A DNA stretch of 64,000 nt from Escherichia sp. E4742 (GTDB lineage: Bacteria; Pseudomonadota; Gammaproteobacteria; Enterobacterales; Enterobacteriaceae): positions 310,001 to 374,000 of the forward strand of contig NZ_CP040443.1 in assembly GCF_005843885.1 (NCBI RefSeq), given 5' to 3'. Positions 47,344-56,285 of the stretch are shown in pieces. The notes beneath the pieces are model-generated. The model was not told the DNA's origin, did not search any database, and saw only the letters and a list, made by a program, of their open reading frames with translations. Position 1 is the stretch's first letter, and every line of letters begins with the position of its first letter. A program made the translations under genes and the position numbers.

Positions 47344-48026
47344 AGGTCAGCCCTCTTCACACCCACGGAGTAGCGGCGCTCAAGGAACAGCAGCACACCA
47401 TTGGAAACGGTGGTGAAAACCAGATAAATCACGCCACAGACAATGGCGAAATAGAACGGTTCCCATGTACTTTTGCCTGCCAGTTGGGTGGCTTTCACCA
47501 CATCTTCCAGGCCGAGTAACGAAACCAGAGCGGTAGATTTGAGGATCACCTGCCAGTTGTTGCCAATGCCCGGCAGAGCGTAACGCATCATCGCCGGAAA
47601 CATAATCCGCCGAAACACTTGCCCACGAGTAAAACCGAACGCCGTCGCCGCCTCTATTTGCCCTTTCGGCACCGCCATAAACGCGCCACGGAACGTTTCG
47701 GTGAAGTAAGCACCGTAAATAAAACCCAGGGTGATAATACCGGCAACCATCGGGTCGATATCAATCTGCCCGACGCCCATCGCCTCCGTCACCGCGTTTA
47801 GCGCAATCTGCAAACCGTAAAATATCAGCAGCATCAACACTAAATCCGGCACACCGCGAATCAGCGTGGTATATCCTTCGAAAATCAGTCCCGAAAGCCG
47901 ATTTTGCGAAAGCTTACCGCCAGCGCCAATTAAACCGATGATTACAGCGAGCACTACAGAGCTGATGGCCAGCTCCAGCGTGACGAGCGCACCCTGTAAA
48001 ATAACACCTGAAAACCCATACAACAT
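47340..48026 (-). CDS. hisQ: Histidine/LAO transporter permease HisQ
   Basis: A 228-residue permease homologous to HisM. The EAA loop is QIEAATAFGFTRGQVFRR near residue 140. It lies 89 bases after hisJ, with an intercistronic hairpin in the gap, and overlaps hisM by four bases. Confidence 0.97.
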   Translation of the reverse strand: MLYGFSGVILQGALVTLELAISSVVLAVIIGLIGAGGKLSQNRLSGLIFEGYTTLIRGVPDLVLMLLIFYGLQIALNAVTEAMGVGQIDIDPMVAGIITLGFIYGAYFTETFRGAFMAVPKGQIEAATAFGFTRGQVFRRIMFPAMMRYALPGIGNNWQVILKSTALVSLLGLEDVVKATQLAGKSTWEPFYFAIVCGVIYLVFTTVSNGVLLFLERRYSVGVKRADL

Positions 48027-48067
48027 GCTGCCTGTCCTGTCGTGTGTGGTGAATTACCGCCTCTTGT

Positions 48068-48091
48068 CTCCCTCCGGTTACCCGAAGGGAG
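48068..48091 (-). other. hisJ-hisQ intercistronic hairpin
   Basis: CTCCCT (48068-48073) pairs with AGGGAG (48086-48091), extended by GC pairs inside a TTAC loop. No T run follows on the minus strand. In the homologous Salmonella gap a REP stem lowers permease expression relative to HisJ; a similar role is likely here, though this is not a canonical REP sequence. Confidence 0.65.
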
Positions 48092-48115
48092 CGGGCTTTC
48101 TTTCACCGATGGTGA

Positions 48116-48898
48116 TTAACCACCATAAACATCAAAATCGAAGTACTTTTTCGCTAATTTCTCGTAAGTACCATCAGCGCGCATTTCGGCAAAGGCTTTG
48201 TTCAGTGCCTCGCGCAGTTCGTTATCTTCTTTACGCAGGCCCATGCCGGTGCCTACGCCAAACAGTTTTTCATCTTTAACAGACGGGCCACCGAATTTGT
48301 AATCTTTACCGACTGGCTGTTTGAGGAAACCTTCGCTGGCGGCAACTTCGTCCTGGAACGCTGCATCAATACGTCCGGCGGTCAGGTCAGAGTAAATGTT
48401 GTCCTGCCCCTGATAAGAGACGATTTCAATGCCTTTTGGCGCCCAGTGCTCGTTACCAAATGTCTCCTGGGTCGTGCCCTGCAATACCCCTACCCGCTTG
48501 CCTTTCAGCGATTCTACTGTCGGCTGAATGTCGGAATTTTTTGCCACAACCAGGCGAGAATCGGCGGCGTACAATTTGTCGGTGAAGGCTATTTCCTGCT
48601 GACGTTTTTCGGTGATGGAAAGCGATGACATGATGGCGTCAATCTTCTTCGCTTTTAATGACGGAATTAACGCATCCAGCGGGTTTTCGACAAATGTACA
48701 TTGCGTATTGATGCGTTTGCACAGTTCCTTCGCCAGGTCGATATCAAAGCCAACCAATTCACCTTGTGAATTTTTTGATTCAAACGGTGCATAAGTTGGG
48801 TCAGTACCGATGCGAATATTTTGCGGAATAGCAGCAAAAGCAGCAGTCGCGCTGGAGAAGGCCAGAACCAGAGAGAGCGATAGCACCAGTTTTTTCAT
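48116..48898 (-). CDS. hisJ: Histidine-binding periplasmic protein HisJ
   Basis: The 260-residue solute-binding protein that delivers histidine to HisQMP. A 22-residue signal peptide ends FAA before IPQNIRIG. Ligand-site segments include YAPFES, LSITEKRQQEIAFTDK and the DAAFQDE loop. It is a close paralogue of ArgT encoded next door, evidence of tandem duplication. Upstream bases carry NtrC-like sites. Confidence 0.97.
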   Translation of the reverse strand: MKKLVLSLSLVLAFSSATAAFAAIPQNIRIGTDPTYAPFESKNSQGELVGFDIDLAKELCKRINTQCTFVENPLDALIPSLKAKKIDAIMSSLSITEKRQQEIAFTDKLYAADSRLVVAKNSDIQPTVESLKGKRVGVLQGTTQETFGNEHWAPKGIEIVSYQGQDNIYSDLTAGRIDAAFQDEVAASEGFLKQPVGKDYKFGGPSVKDEKLFGVGTGMGLRKEDNELREALNKAFAEMRADGTYEKLAKKYFDFDVYGG

Positions 48899-48946
48899 AA
48901 TGTCCTCAACTGACAGTCTTTTAGTAGGGAATATTTACAGGTTTGT

Positions 48947-49102
48947 TACACTTATCGTGCCATAAAATTGACCAACAAGGCAAAATATCCTGGCCAGTTA
49001 ATCGTATTATTTTTCATTAAAATTGCTTAAGTATGCATTTCAATGCACCACGATAGTGCAACAAACCTATAACGCACCATGATAATGACACTATCAGGTG
49101 CA
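48947..49102 (-). promoter_or_regulatory. hisJ control region: sigma-54-like promoter and NtrC-like sites
   Basis: On the minus strand TGGCAC with GT ten bases after GG (48962-48947) resembles a sigma-54 -24/-12 promoter with an imperfect -12. Upstream, 49044-49060 (TGCACCACGATAGTGCA) fits the 17-base NtrC palindrome with one mismatch. Weaker copies lie at 49073-49089 and 49086-49102. Their spacing from the promoter, about 110-160 bases, is like NtrC enhancers at glnA. Confidence 0.5.
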
Positions 49103-49118
49103 GCTTCCCTGCGACGAA

Positions 49119-49901
49119 TCAGTCACCATAGACATTAAAATCGAAGTACTTTTTCGCCATCTTGTCGTAAGTACCATCCTGCCGCAGCTCGCCAAGCGCT
49201 TTGTCAAAGGCGGCTGTCAGTTCGGCATCATCTTTACGCAGCCCGACACCGGTACCGTCACCGAAGTATTTTTTGTCTTTCACTGATGGTCCTGCAAAGG
49301 CGAACTCTTTACCGGCAGGTTGCTTAAGGAATCCTTCACTGGCGGCGACTTCATCTTGCAACGCAGCATCCAGACGCCCCGCAGCAAGATCGGAATAGAC
49401 TAAATCCTGGTTGGCATAGGCCACAACATCAATACCTTTACTGCGCCAGGTATCGTTAGCATAGGCTTCCTGAGTGGAGCCTTGCAGCACTCCGACATGT
49501 TTACCTTTCAGTGAATCCAGCGTTGGCTGAATCGGCGAACCTTTAGCGGCAATCAGACGGGAATCCGCGGCGTACAGCTTGTCGGAGAAAGCAATCTCCT
49601 GCTGACGCTTATCGGTAATGGAGAGCGACGAAATAATAGCGTCGATTTTTTTCGCTTTCAGTGAGGGGATCAGCGCATCAAAGTCGCTGGCAACCCAGGT
49701 ACATTTCACCTGCATCCGTTTGCACATCTCGTTACCGAGATCGATATCAAAGCCAACAAAGTCACCTTTGGCATCTTTCGATGAGAACGGTGCATAGGTG
49801 GTATCCGTTCCGATACGTACCGTCTCCGGCAGCGCCGCGTAGCTGGAAACTGCTGCGGAGATACCGACTAACAAAGACAGAGCGAGAATCGACTTCTTCA
49901 T
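49119..49901 (-). CDS. argT: Lysine/arginine/ornithine-binding periplasmic protein ArgT
   Basis: The 260-residue LAO-binding protein that uses the HisQMP membrane complex. The signal peptide ends SYAA before LPETVRIG. The sequence follows HisJ residue for residue over most of its length, including YAPFSSKDAKG and LSITDKRQQEIAFSDK. A 220-base gap separates it from hisJ. A sigma-54 promoter lies upstream. Confidence 0.97.
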   Translation of the reverse strand: MKKSILALSLLVGISAAVSSYAALPETVRIGTDTTYAPFSSKDAKGDFVGFDIDLGNEMCKRMQVKCTWVASDFDALIPSLKAKKIDAIISSLSITDKRQQEIAFSDKLYAADSRLIAAKGSPIQPTLDSLKGKHVGVLQGSTQEAYANDTWRSKGIDVVAYANQDLVYSDLAAGRLDAALQDEVAASEGFLKQPAGKEFAFAGPSVKDKKYFGDGTGVGLRKDDAELTAAFDKALGELRQDGTYDKMAKKYFDFNVYGD

Positions 49902-49968
49902 ACATAACCCTCAAGTGAAATGGCTTTTTTATGTTGTGTATTGTGTTGTGTGTTTGCAGGCTCGTTCA

Positions 49969-49984
49969 TGCAGGTCTTATGCCA
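49969..49984 (-). promoter_or_regulatory. argT sigma-54 promoter
   Basis: On the minus strand TGGCATAAGACCTGCA places GG and GC exactly ten bases apart, the -24/-12 pattern of RpoN. Transcription would start near 49957, about 56 bases before the argT ATG. argT is a known nitrogen-regulated gene in enteric bacteria. I found no clear NtrC palindrome immediately upstream. Confidence 0.75.
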
Positions 49985-50134
49985 TCTTGCCGACAGCAGC
50001 AACATTCAACGTAAAATATGTTAATAAGACGTTGCATTATTGTCCTGAAATTGAAGATAGCAGGTATGGCGGTTGAATCGCAGCGTTTCGATTCAATGGA
50101 AGGAACAAAATGTCGAGGATTTGATCGCGGTTGC

Positions 50135-50157
50135 AAAATTGCCCTGAAACAGGGCAA
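50135..50157 (-). terminator. Terminator of the cvpA-purF-ubiX transcript
   Basis: Perfect 8-base arms TTGCCCTG/CAGGGCAA (50139-50146, 50150-50157) with a 3-base loop; on the minus strand TTTTGC follows. It lies nine bases beyond the ubiX stop. Confidence 0.8.
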
Positions 50158-50165
50158 CAGCGGAG

Positions 50166-50735
50166 TTAAGCGCCCTGCCAGCGGGCAAAGAGATCTTCGG
50201 GAAGGGTTATCGCAAACTGGTCAAGAACACGGTTAACCGTCTGATTTATCACATCATCAAGGGATTGCGGGCGATGATAAAACGCCGGAACGGGAGGCAT
50301 AATCACCGCACCGATTTCAGCCGCCTGAGTCATTAAACGCAGGTGGCCTAAGTGCAACGGTGTTTCACGCACGCAGAGCACCAACGGGCGACGCTCTTTC
50401 AGCACCACATCTGCCGCGCGGGTCAACAGGCCATCGGTATAGCTATGGACAATGCCGGAAAGGGTCTTGATTGAACAGGGTAAAATCACCATGCCCAGCG
50501 TCTGGAAAGAACCAGAAGAGATGCTGGCAGCAATATCGCGCGCATCATGAGTTACATCGGCTAACGCCTGCACTTCGCGCAGGGAAAAATCCGTTTCGAG
50601 GGATAAGGTCTGGCGCGCCGCCTGGCTCATAACCAGATGCGTTTCGATGTCTGCAACATCGCGCAGAACCTGTAATAAGCGCACGCCATAAATCGCGCCG
50701 CTGGCACCACTGATGCCTACAATGAGTCGTTTCAT
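50166..50735 (-). CDS. ubiX: Flavin prenyltransferase UbiX
   Basis: A 189-residue flavoprotein that makes prenylated FMN, the cofactor of the UbiD decarboxylase in ubiquinone synthesis. The N-terminal FMN loop is GISGASGAIYGVRLL (residues 8-22). PCSIKTLSGI near 105 and MPPVPAFYHRP near 148 are family blocks. It is third in the cvpA-purF-ubiX unit, 94 bases after purF. Confidence 0.97.
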   Translation of the reverse strand: MKRLIVGISGASGAIYGVRLLQVLRDVADIETHLVMSQAARQTLSLETDFSLREVQALADVTHDARDIAASISSGSFQTLGMVILPCSIKTLSGIVHSYTDGLLTRAADVVLKERRPLVLCVRETPLHLGHLRLMTQAAEIGAVIMPPVPAFYHRPQSLDDVINQTVNRVLDQFAITLPEDLFARWQGA

Positions 50736-50795
50736 AGAGAGTTGCCCTGTCAGACTTGCAGGCAGACTTTGCAGGATTTCGGCGGGAGTTGCAAG

Positions 50796-50820
50796 TCAGG
50801 GTGCCAGACTGGCACCCTGA
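50796..50820 (-). other. purF-ubiX intercistronic hairpin
   Basis: Perfect 11-base arms TCAGGGTGCCA/TGGCACCCTGA enclose a 3-base loop, nine bases after the purF stop. No T tract follows, so it is more likely an mRNA stability or processing element than a terminator. Confidence 0.65.
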
Positions 50821-50829
50821 GTGAAGGCA

Positions 50830-52347
50830 TCATCCTTCGTTATGCATTTCCAGGTTTTCCACTTCGTTCTGACGTTGCAATGCTTTGGCGTCGTCATTAC
50901 GTAAAGTATCGAGAAAATCGAGATAGCCCTGATCAACATCTTTGGTGACGTAGACGCCGTTGAACACCGAGCATTCAAACTGCTGAATATCCGGATTTTC
51001 AGCACGAACAGCTTCGATCAGATCGTTGAGGTCCTGGAAAATCAAACCGTCAGCACCGATGATCTGGCGAATTTCATCCACTTCACGGCCGTGAGCGATC
51101 AGCTCCGTGGCACTCGGCATATCAATACCATAAACGTTCGGGAAGCGAATCTCTGGTGCCGCAGAGGCGAGGTACACTTTCTTCGCTCCGGCTTCGCGTG
51201 CCATCTCGATAATTTGTTCAGAGGTGGTGCCGCGCACGATGGAGTCATCAACCAGCAGGACGTTTTTATCGCGGAACTCAGCGCGGTTGGCGTTCAATTT
51301 ACGGCGCACAGATTTACGACGCAGCTGCTGACCCGGCATGATGAAGGTACGACCAACATAGCGGTTTTTAACAAAGCCCTGGCGGTACGGTTTGCCCAGA
51401 ATTCGGGCAATTTCCAACGCGATATCGCAGGAAGTTTCCGGGATTGGAATAACCACGTCGATATCCAGATCTTCCCATTCACGGGCAATTTTCTCGCCCA
51501 GTTTCGTGCCCATATTCACACGCGCGCTGTAAACGGAAATTTTGTCGATGAACGAGTCAGGACGGGCAAAGTAAACATACTCAAACAGGCACGGATTGCT
51601 GACCGGATTGTCAGCACACTGACGGGTAAACAACTGCCCTTCTTCAGTGATGTAAATCGCTTCGCCTGGGGCGACGTCACGCAGGAACTCAAAGCCCAGC
51701 GTATCGAGCGCAACGCTTTCGGAAGCGACCATATATTCTGTGCGATTATCGTCAATATCACGTTTTCCCAGTACCAGCGGACGAATCCCGTTAGGATCGC
51801 GGAAAGCAACCATGCCGTGGCCGATAATCATCGCCACACAGGCATACGCGCCGCGAATTTGGCGGTTAGTCGCGGCAATGGCGGAGAAAATATTATCGGC
51901 TTCCAGCGGGTAGTGGCGGAAGTTATCCAGCTCGCTGGCGAAGATATTAAGCAGAATTTCCGAGTCGGAAGTGGTGTTGATGTGGCGGCGTTTTTCTTCA
52001 AACAGTTTTTTACGCAACTCGTGAGCGTTGGTCAGATTGCCGTTGTGGGCAAGCGTAATACCATACGGAGAGTTAACGTAAAACGGCTGCGCTTCAGAGG
52101 CACTGGAGCTGCCAGCCGTAGGGTAACGCACATGACCAATGCCCATATTGCCCTGCAAACGCTGCATATGGCGAGCTTCAAATACATCGCTCACCAGCCC
52201 GTTCGCTTTACGCAAACGGAAGCAGTTATTGGCATCTATGGTGATGATGCCGGCGGCATCCTGACCGCGATGCTGAAGCACCGTTAAGGCATCATAAATC
52301 GACTGGTTAACCGGCATAACACCGGCGATACCGACAATACCGCACAT
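50830..52347 (-). CDS. purF: Amidophosphoribosyltransferase
   Basis: Catalyses the first committed step of purine synthesis, PRPP plus glutamine to phosphoribosylamine. The 505-residue protein has the N-terminal nucleophile Cys exposed after Met removal (MCGIVGIAG) and a glutamine amidotransferase domain with GHVRYPTAGSS. The C-terminal phosphoribosyl domain has the PRPP motif VLLVDDSIVRGTT near 362-374. It follows cvpA by 36 bases and is under the upstream PurR operator. Confidence 0.98.
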   Translation of the reverse strand: MCGIVGIAGVMPVNQSIYDALTVLQHRGQDAAGIITIDANNCFRLRKANGLVSDVFEARHMQRLQGNMGIGHVRYPTAGSSSASEAQPFYVNSPYGITLAHNGNLTNAHELRKKLFEEKRRHINTTSDSEILLNIFASELDNFRHYPLEADNIFSAIAATNRQIRGAYACVAMIIGHGMVAFRDPNGIRPLVLGKRDIDDNRTEYMVASESVALDTLGFEFLRDVAPGEAIYITEEGQLFTRQCADNPVSNPCLFEYVYFARPDSFIDKISVYSARVNMGTKLGEKIAREWEDLDIDVVIPIPETSCDIALEIARILGKPYRQGFVKNRYVGRTFIMPGQQLRRKSVRRKLNANRAEFRDKNVLLVDDSIVRGTTSEQIIEMAREAGAKKVYLASAAPEIRFPNVYGIDMPSATELIAHGREVDEIRQIIGADGLIFQDLNDLIEAVRAENPDIQQFECSVFNGVYVTKDVDQGYLDFLDTLRNDDAKALQRQNEVENLEMHNEG

Positions 52348-52383
52348 ACGTCTTTTTCCTCGTTAAGCCACATCTCAGAGCAC

Positions 52384-52872
52384 TTACGCCCTGGGCAAGA
52401 AACTTGACGAGCTTTGCAGATAATCAAAAAACCATCTGATGATAAAACTGAACTGCGGGATCAGTTGTGATTTACTCCAGTCTTCGCTTTTCGACACTCC
52501 AGTAAAGGAGTCGAGAAAGAAGAGAATGGCAGCAACAATCAACACACCGCGCAACGCACCGAAACAGACGCCCAGCACCCGATCGGTGCCTGACAATCCC
52601 GTTTTCTCCACCAGCTGGCCTATCACGAAGTTCACGATAGCACCAACGATCAGGGTAGCGATAAACAGTACCGCGATGGCAATCCCATTTCGAACCAGTT
52701 CGTCTTCAAAGCCCGTAAACCAGACTGACAGGTAAGTGTAGTAATGACTGGCAACAAAGAAAGCACAACCCCATGTCACCAGCGATAACGCTTCACGAAC
52801 AAAGCCGCGGATCAGGCTAACCAGAGAGGAAAAAGCAATCACCGCGATTATGGCGTAATCAATCCAGACCAT
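52384..52872 (-). CDS. cvpA: CvpA, inner-membrane protein required for colicin V production
   Basis: A 162-residue protein with four predicted helices (IDYAIIAVIAFSSLVSLIRGF, ALSLVTWGCAFFVAS, AIAVLFIATLIVGAIVNFVIG, GALRGVLIVAAILFFL), quoted in parts. The helix 1 RGF and the GxDRxLGxxFGxxRG signature (GTDRVLGVCFGALRG) mark the CvpA family. It is linked to colicin V export and bile resistance; mechanism unknown. It is the first gene of the purF operon. Confidence 0.95.
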   Translation of the reverse strand: MVWIDYAIIAVIAFSSLVSLIRGFVREALSLVTWGCAFFVASHYYTYLSVWFTGFEDELVRNGIAIAVLFIATLIVGAIVNFVIGQLVEKTGLSGTDRVLGVCFGALRGVLIVAAILFFLDSFTGVSKSEDWSKSQLIPQFSFIIRWFFDYLQSSSSFLPRA

Positions 52873-52928
52873 ATGTGTCCCACGATTTTACGCCCTGTCA
52901 TCCTGTTCGGGGCGCATTCTAACAGAAA

Positions 52929-52944
52929 AAGAAAACGTTTGCGT
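52929..52944 (-). promoter_or_regulatory. PurR operator of the cvpA-purF operon
   Basis: On the minus strand ACGCAAACGTTTTCTT matches the PurR consensus ACGCAAACGTNNNCGT-type half palindrome almost exactly. It lies 57 bases upstream of the cvpA start, within the promoter. The hypoxanthine/guanine-PurR complex would repress cvpA, purF and ubiX. Confidence 0.92.
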
Positions 52945-53035
52945 AGGGATTTCCTTCCCGCGCATCAATAAAAATGGCGCTGAAAAAATATTCAACGCCA
53001 TCGACTTTTTATGCCTTTGCGGCACCGGGCAATCA

Positions 53036-53213
<178 letters not shown>

Positions 53214-53221
53214 AAACCGTA

Positions 53222-53884
53222 TTAATTCGGCGTGTAGCCCATAACCACGCCGCTCAAACCAGAGATCTGCTTCAGTTCGCCAAGCGATCCTTTCAGCTTA
53301 TCTTTTGAGGCATCTGGCCCCACGAGAATACGGGTGATTTTACCCTGCACTGGCGTCGACGGCGAAGTATAAACCCGATATCCCGCGCCACGCAGCTTAC
53401 CGACAATCTCATTCACTTTATCGGCATTTTTCAGCGCGCCCAGTTGCACAACATAGGCTTTACCCGTCGGCGCTGCTTTTTCTTCAACAACCGGCTTCGG
53501 TTCTGGCTTCGGCGGGGGCGGCACTTCAACCTTCGGCTTAGGCGGATCCACCGGTTTCGGTTTCGGTGGAGCGACTGGTGCAGGCTCCGGTTCAAACACG
53601 GTATTATTGGCCGCAATGGTTGTCGGGTCGAGCGAAGGCGCTGCGGCATCACCTGCCCGCACCTCTTCTGCCGCGCCTTCTGGCGGCTGTGTCGGCAACG
53701 CCTGAGTGGCGGCTGGCATCATATCTGGCTCGTCACGATCGCCCGCTTTCGGCACCAGCGGGATCGCTGCGAACTCATCCTGATAATGTTTTTTCTGCCC
53801 ATCAAGCAATCCTGGAAGCACAATAACTCCCAGAGCTACCAGCACAATAGTGCCAACTAACCGATTCTGAAACTTACTCGCCAC
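53222..53884 (-). CDS. dedD: DedD, cell-division SPOR-domain protein
   Basis: A 220-residue bitopic inner-membrane protein acting at the septum. A transmembrane helix covers about residues 8-28 (RLVGTIVLVALGVIVLPGLL). Residues 80-140 are a Pro/Lys/Glu-rich linker spanning the periplasm. The SPOR domain (AYVVQLGALKNADKVNEIV to the end) binds glycan stripped of peptides. The GTG at 53884 is used; it overlaps the folC end by 11 bases, so translation is probably coupled. The linker length varies in this family. Confidence 0.95.
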   Translation of the reverse strand: MASKFQNRLVGTIVLVALGVIVLPGLLDGQKKHYQDEFAAIPLVPKAGDRDEPDMMPAATQALPTQPPEGAAEEVRAGDAAAPSLDPTTIAANNTVFEPEPAPVAPPKPKPVDPPKPKVEVPPPPKPEPKPVVEEKAAPTGKAYVVQLGALKNADKVNEIVGKLRGAGYRVYTSPSTPVQGKITRILVGPDASKDKLKGSLGELKQISGLSGVVMGYTPN

Positions 53885-55142
53885 CGCTTCTCCTCGCGTC
53901 AATCACTTCCATGACATGTGCGACCGTATGGAACGAACCACACACCAGCACGGTATCTTCCGGTTTAGCGTCCGCCATTGCGGCTTCCCATGCCTGCGCA
54001 ACGCTATCGAATGGTTTGCCGTTCCCCAGATGCTCAAGCAATCGTGCTGCCGTGGCACCGCGCGGCCCTTCCAGTGGCGCACAATACCAGTCATCAACCA
54101 CGCTTTTCAACCAGGCCAGTGTTCCGGCAATATCTTTATCATGTAGCATACCGATAACCGCCAGCACGCGCCCGTTTTTCGGTAACGCTTTCATGCGTCC
54201 GGTAAGATATTCCGCCGCATGAGGATTATGGGCGACATCAAAAATAACGCGTGGCGTCTCGCTCACAATCTGGAAACGTCCAGGCAAAATTGCGCTGGCA
54301 ATACCGTCGCGAATTGCCTTTTCACTGACTTCCAGGCCGCTGGCACGCAGTGCCGCCAGCGCTGTTGCGGCATTCGGTTGCGGGACAAGTGGCAACGGTA
54401 ACCCCGCCAGCGTGCCGTGAGCGTCGGTAAATGACCAGTCATGGTCAGTGACTGAATAATTCCACTCAACGCCACAACGTTGCAACAGTGCGCCTTTCTC
54501 CTGTGCTACATCGGCAATGGTGTAAGGCATTTCCGGTTCACCGACGATCGCCGGTTTTTCACTGCGGAAGATCCCCGCTTTCTCACGACCAATGCTTTCA
54601 CGATCTGGCCCCAGCCAGTCGGTATGATCCAGCGCAATACTGGTCACCACGGCAACATCAGCATCGACAATGTTAGTCGCATCCAGACGACCGCCCAGAC
54701 CTACTTCCAGAATCACCACATCGAGTTGCGCCTCTTTGAACAACCACAATGCCGACAGCGTACCGTATTCAAAATAAGTCAGAGAAATATCGCCGCGCTC
54801 GGCCTCAATCTCGGCAAAAGAAGCCGTATGGGCCGACTCCGCCAGTTCTTTGCCCTGTATACGAACGCGCTCGGTATAACGCACCAGATGCGGCGAACTG
54901 TAGACCCCCACCCTGTACCCTGCCGCCATCAGAATCGACTCCAGCGTACGGCAGGTCGTGCCTTTGCCATTAGTTCCCGCAACGGTAAACACAAACGGTG
55001 CAGGTTTAAGGACGCCAAGACGCGCCGCAACCAGGCTGACGCGATCAAGGCCGAGATCGATAGTTTTACTGTGCAGGTTTTCCAGATAAGAAAGCCACGA
55101 AGCCAGAGGCGACGCGGCTTGAGGAGTGCGTTTGATAATCAT
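53874..55142 (-). CDS. folC: Dihydrofolate synthase / folylpolyglutamate synthase
   Basis: A bifunctional 422-residue Mur-ligase-family enzyme that adds glutamate to dihydropteroate and to folates. The P-loop GTNGKGTT is at residues 56-63. The family blocks YSSPHLVRYTERV, EVGLGGRLDATN and FDVAHNPHA are clear. It lies 73 bases after accD, past the accD hairpin, and overlaps dedD. Confidence 0.98.
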   Translation of the reverse strand: MIIKRTPQAASPLASWLSYLENLHSKTIDLGLDRVSLVAARLGVLKPAPFVFTVAGTNGKGTTCRTLESILMAAGYRVGVYSSPHLVRYTERVRIQGKELAESAHTASFAEIEAERGDISLTYFEYGTLSALWLFKEAQLDVVILEVGLGGRLDATNIVDADVAVVTSIALDHTDWLGPDRESIGREKAGIFRSEKPAIVGEPEMPYTIADVAQEKGALLQRCGVEWNYSVTDHDWSFTDAHGTLAGLPLPLVPQPNAATALAALRASGLEVSEKAIRDGIASAILPGRFQIVSETPRVIFDVAHNPHAAEYLTGRMKALPKNGRVLAVIGMLHDKDIAGTLAWLKSVVDDWYCAPLEGPRGATAARLLEHLGNGKPFDSVAQAWEAAMADAKPEDTVLVCGSFHTVAHVMEVIDARRSGGE

Positions 55143-55177
55143 GGTATCCGCTGATTCGTTACGGGGAGAATAAATAG

Positions 55178-55207
55178 CAAAAGGGCAGAGCCAGTGGCCC
55201 TGCCCTT
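55178..55207 (-). terminator. accD terminator
   Basis: On the minus strand AAGGGCAG at 55207-55200 pairs with CTGCCCTT at 55188-55181, and TTTTGC follows. It begins nine bases after the accD stop. The stem is strong and the U tract short, so some read-through to folC is possible. Confidence 0.8.
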
Positions 55208-55215
55208 ATCAGTTA

Positions 55216-56130
55216 TCAGGCCTCTGGTTCCTGATCCGGCACCGGTGGCACCACTTCGCCTTCACGCGGCGCATCAGGATTAGGCGCTGGCAGATTCATC
55301 AGCTTCGCCAGAATGCTAGCCAGTTTCAGGCGCATTTCCGGTCGACGGACGATCATATCGATGGCGCCTTTCTCGATCAGGAATTCACTGCGCTGGAATC
55401 CTGGCGGCAGTTTTTCGCGAACGGTCTGTTCGATAACGCGCGGACCGGCAAAGCCGATTAACGCTTTCGGTTCAGCAATATTGAGATCGCCCAGCATCGC
55501 GAAGCTTGCAGAAACACCGCCCATAGTCGGGTCGGTCAGTACAGAAATGTACGGTAACCCGCGCTCCTGCATTTTCGCCAGTGCCGCAGAGGTTTTCGCC
55601 ATCTGCATCAGCGACATTAACGCTTCCTGCATACGTGCGCCACCAGAAGCGGAGAAGCAGATCAGCGGGCAGTTATCTTCCAGCGCTTGCTCAACGGCAC
55701 GCACGAAACGAGCGCCAACCACTGAACCCATTGAACCGCCCATAAAGGCGAATTCGAATGCCGCAGCGACAACCGGCATACCGTACAGAGTGCCTTTCAT
55801 CACCACCAGCGCGTCTTTTTCGCCGGTTTCTTTCTGCGCAGAGGCCAGACGGTCTTTATACTTTTTGGAGTCACGGAACTTCAGCACATCTTTCGGCTCA
55901 AGCTCGCTACCCAGCTCCACAAGGCTGCCTTCATCTAACAAGCTATGCAGGCGGTTACGCGCCGACATACGCATGTGATGGTCACACTTCGGACAGACCT
56001 CAAGATTACGTTCCAGTTCAGCGCGGTATAAAACCTGACCGCAGCTATCACACTTAGTCCACACACCTTCAGGAATGCTCGCCTTGCGGGTGGGAGTAAT
56101 GTTGCTTTTAATTCGTTCAATCCAGCTCAT
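55216..56130 (-). CDS. accD: Acetyl-CoA carboxylase carboxyltransferase subunit beta
   Basis: A 304-residue carboxyltransferase subunit making malonyl-CoA with AccA, AccB and AccC. The zinc finger Cys27, Cys30, Cys46 and Cys49 is present (CDSCG, CPKCD). The oxyanion-hole segments SASGGARMQEA and DPTMGGVSASFA mark the crotonase-like core. The start MSWIERIKS at 56130 is chosen over a 28-codon longer frame. In E. coli AccD/AccA bind their own mRNA via the zinc finger. Confidence 0.98.
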   Translation of the reverse strand: MSWIERIKSNITPTRKASIPEGVWTKCDSCGQVLYRAELERNLEVCPKCDHHMRMSARNRLHSLLDEGSLVELGSELEPKDVLKFRDSKKYKDRLASAQKETGEKDALVVMKGTLYGMPVVAAAFEFAFMGGSMGSVVGARFVRAVEQALEDNCPLICFSASGGARMQEALMSLMQMAKTSAALAKMQERGLPYISVLTDPTMGGVSASFAMLGDLNIAEPKALIGFAGPRVIEQTVREKLPPGFQRSEFLIEKGAIDMIVRRPEMRLKLASILAKLMNLPAPNPDAPREGEVVPPVPDQEPEA

Positions 56131-56285
56131 TAGGGACCTTTCTGTCTGAACCTGGTTCGATGCCAGTTTTATCTTTGGGGACGCATAATGCCATTTTTGC
56201 CCCCAACAGACCATGAATGTTGCACATTAAAACATAACAGCCCGAAACTTTGGATAAAAAAGTGGTCGAACCGCGGAGTTACTTT

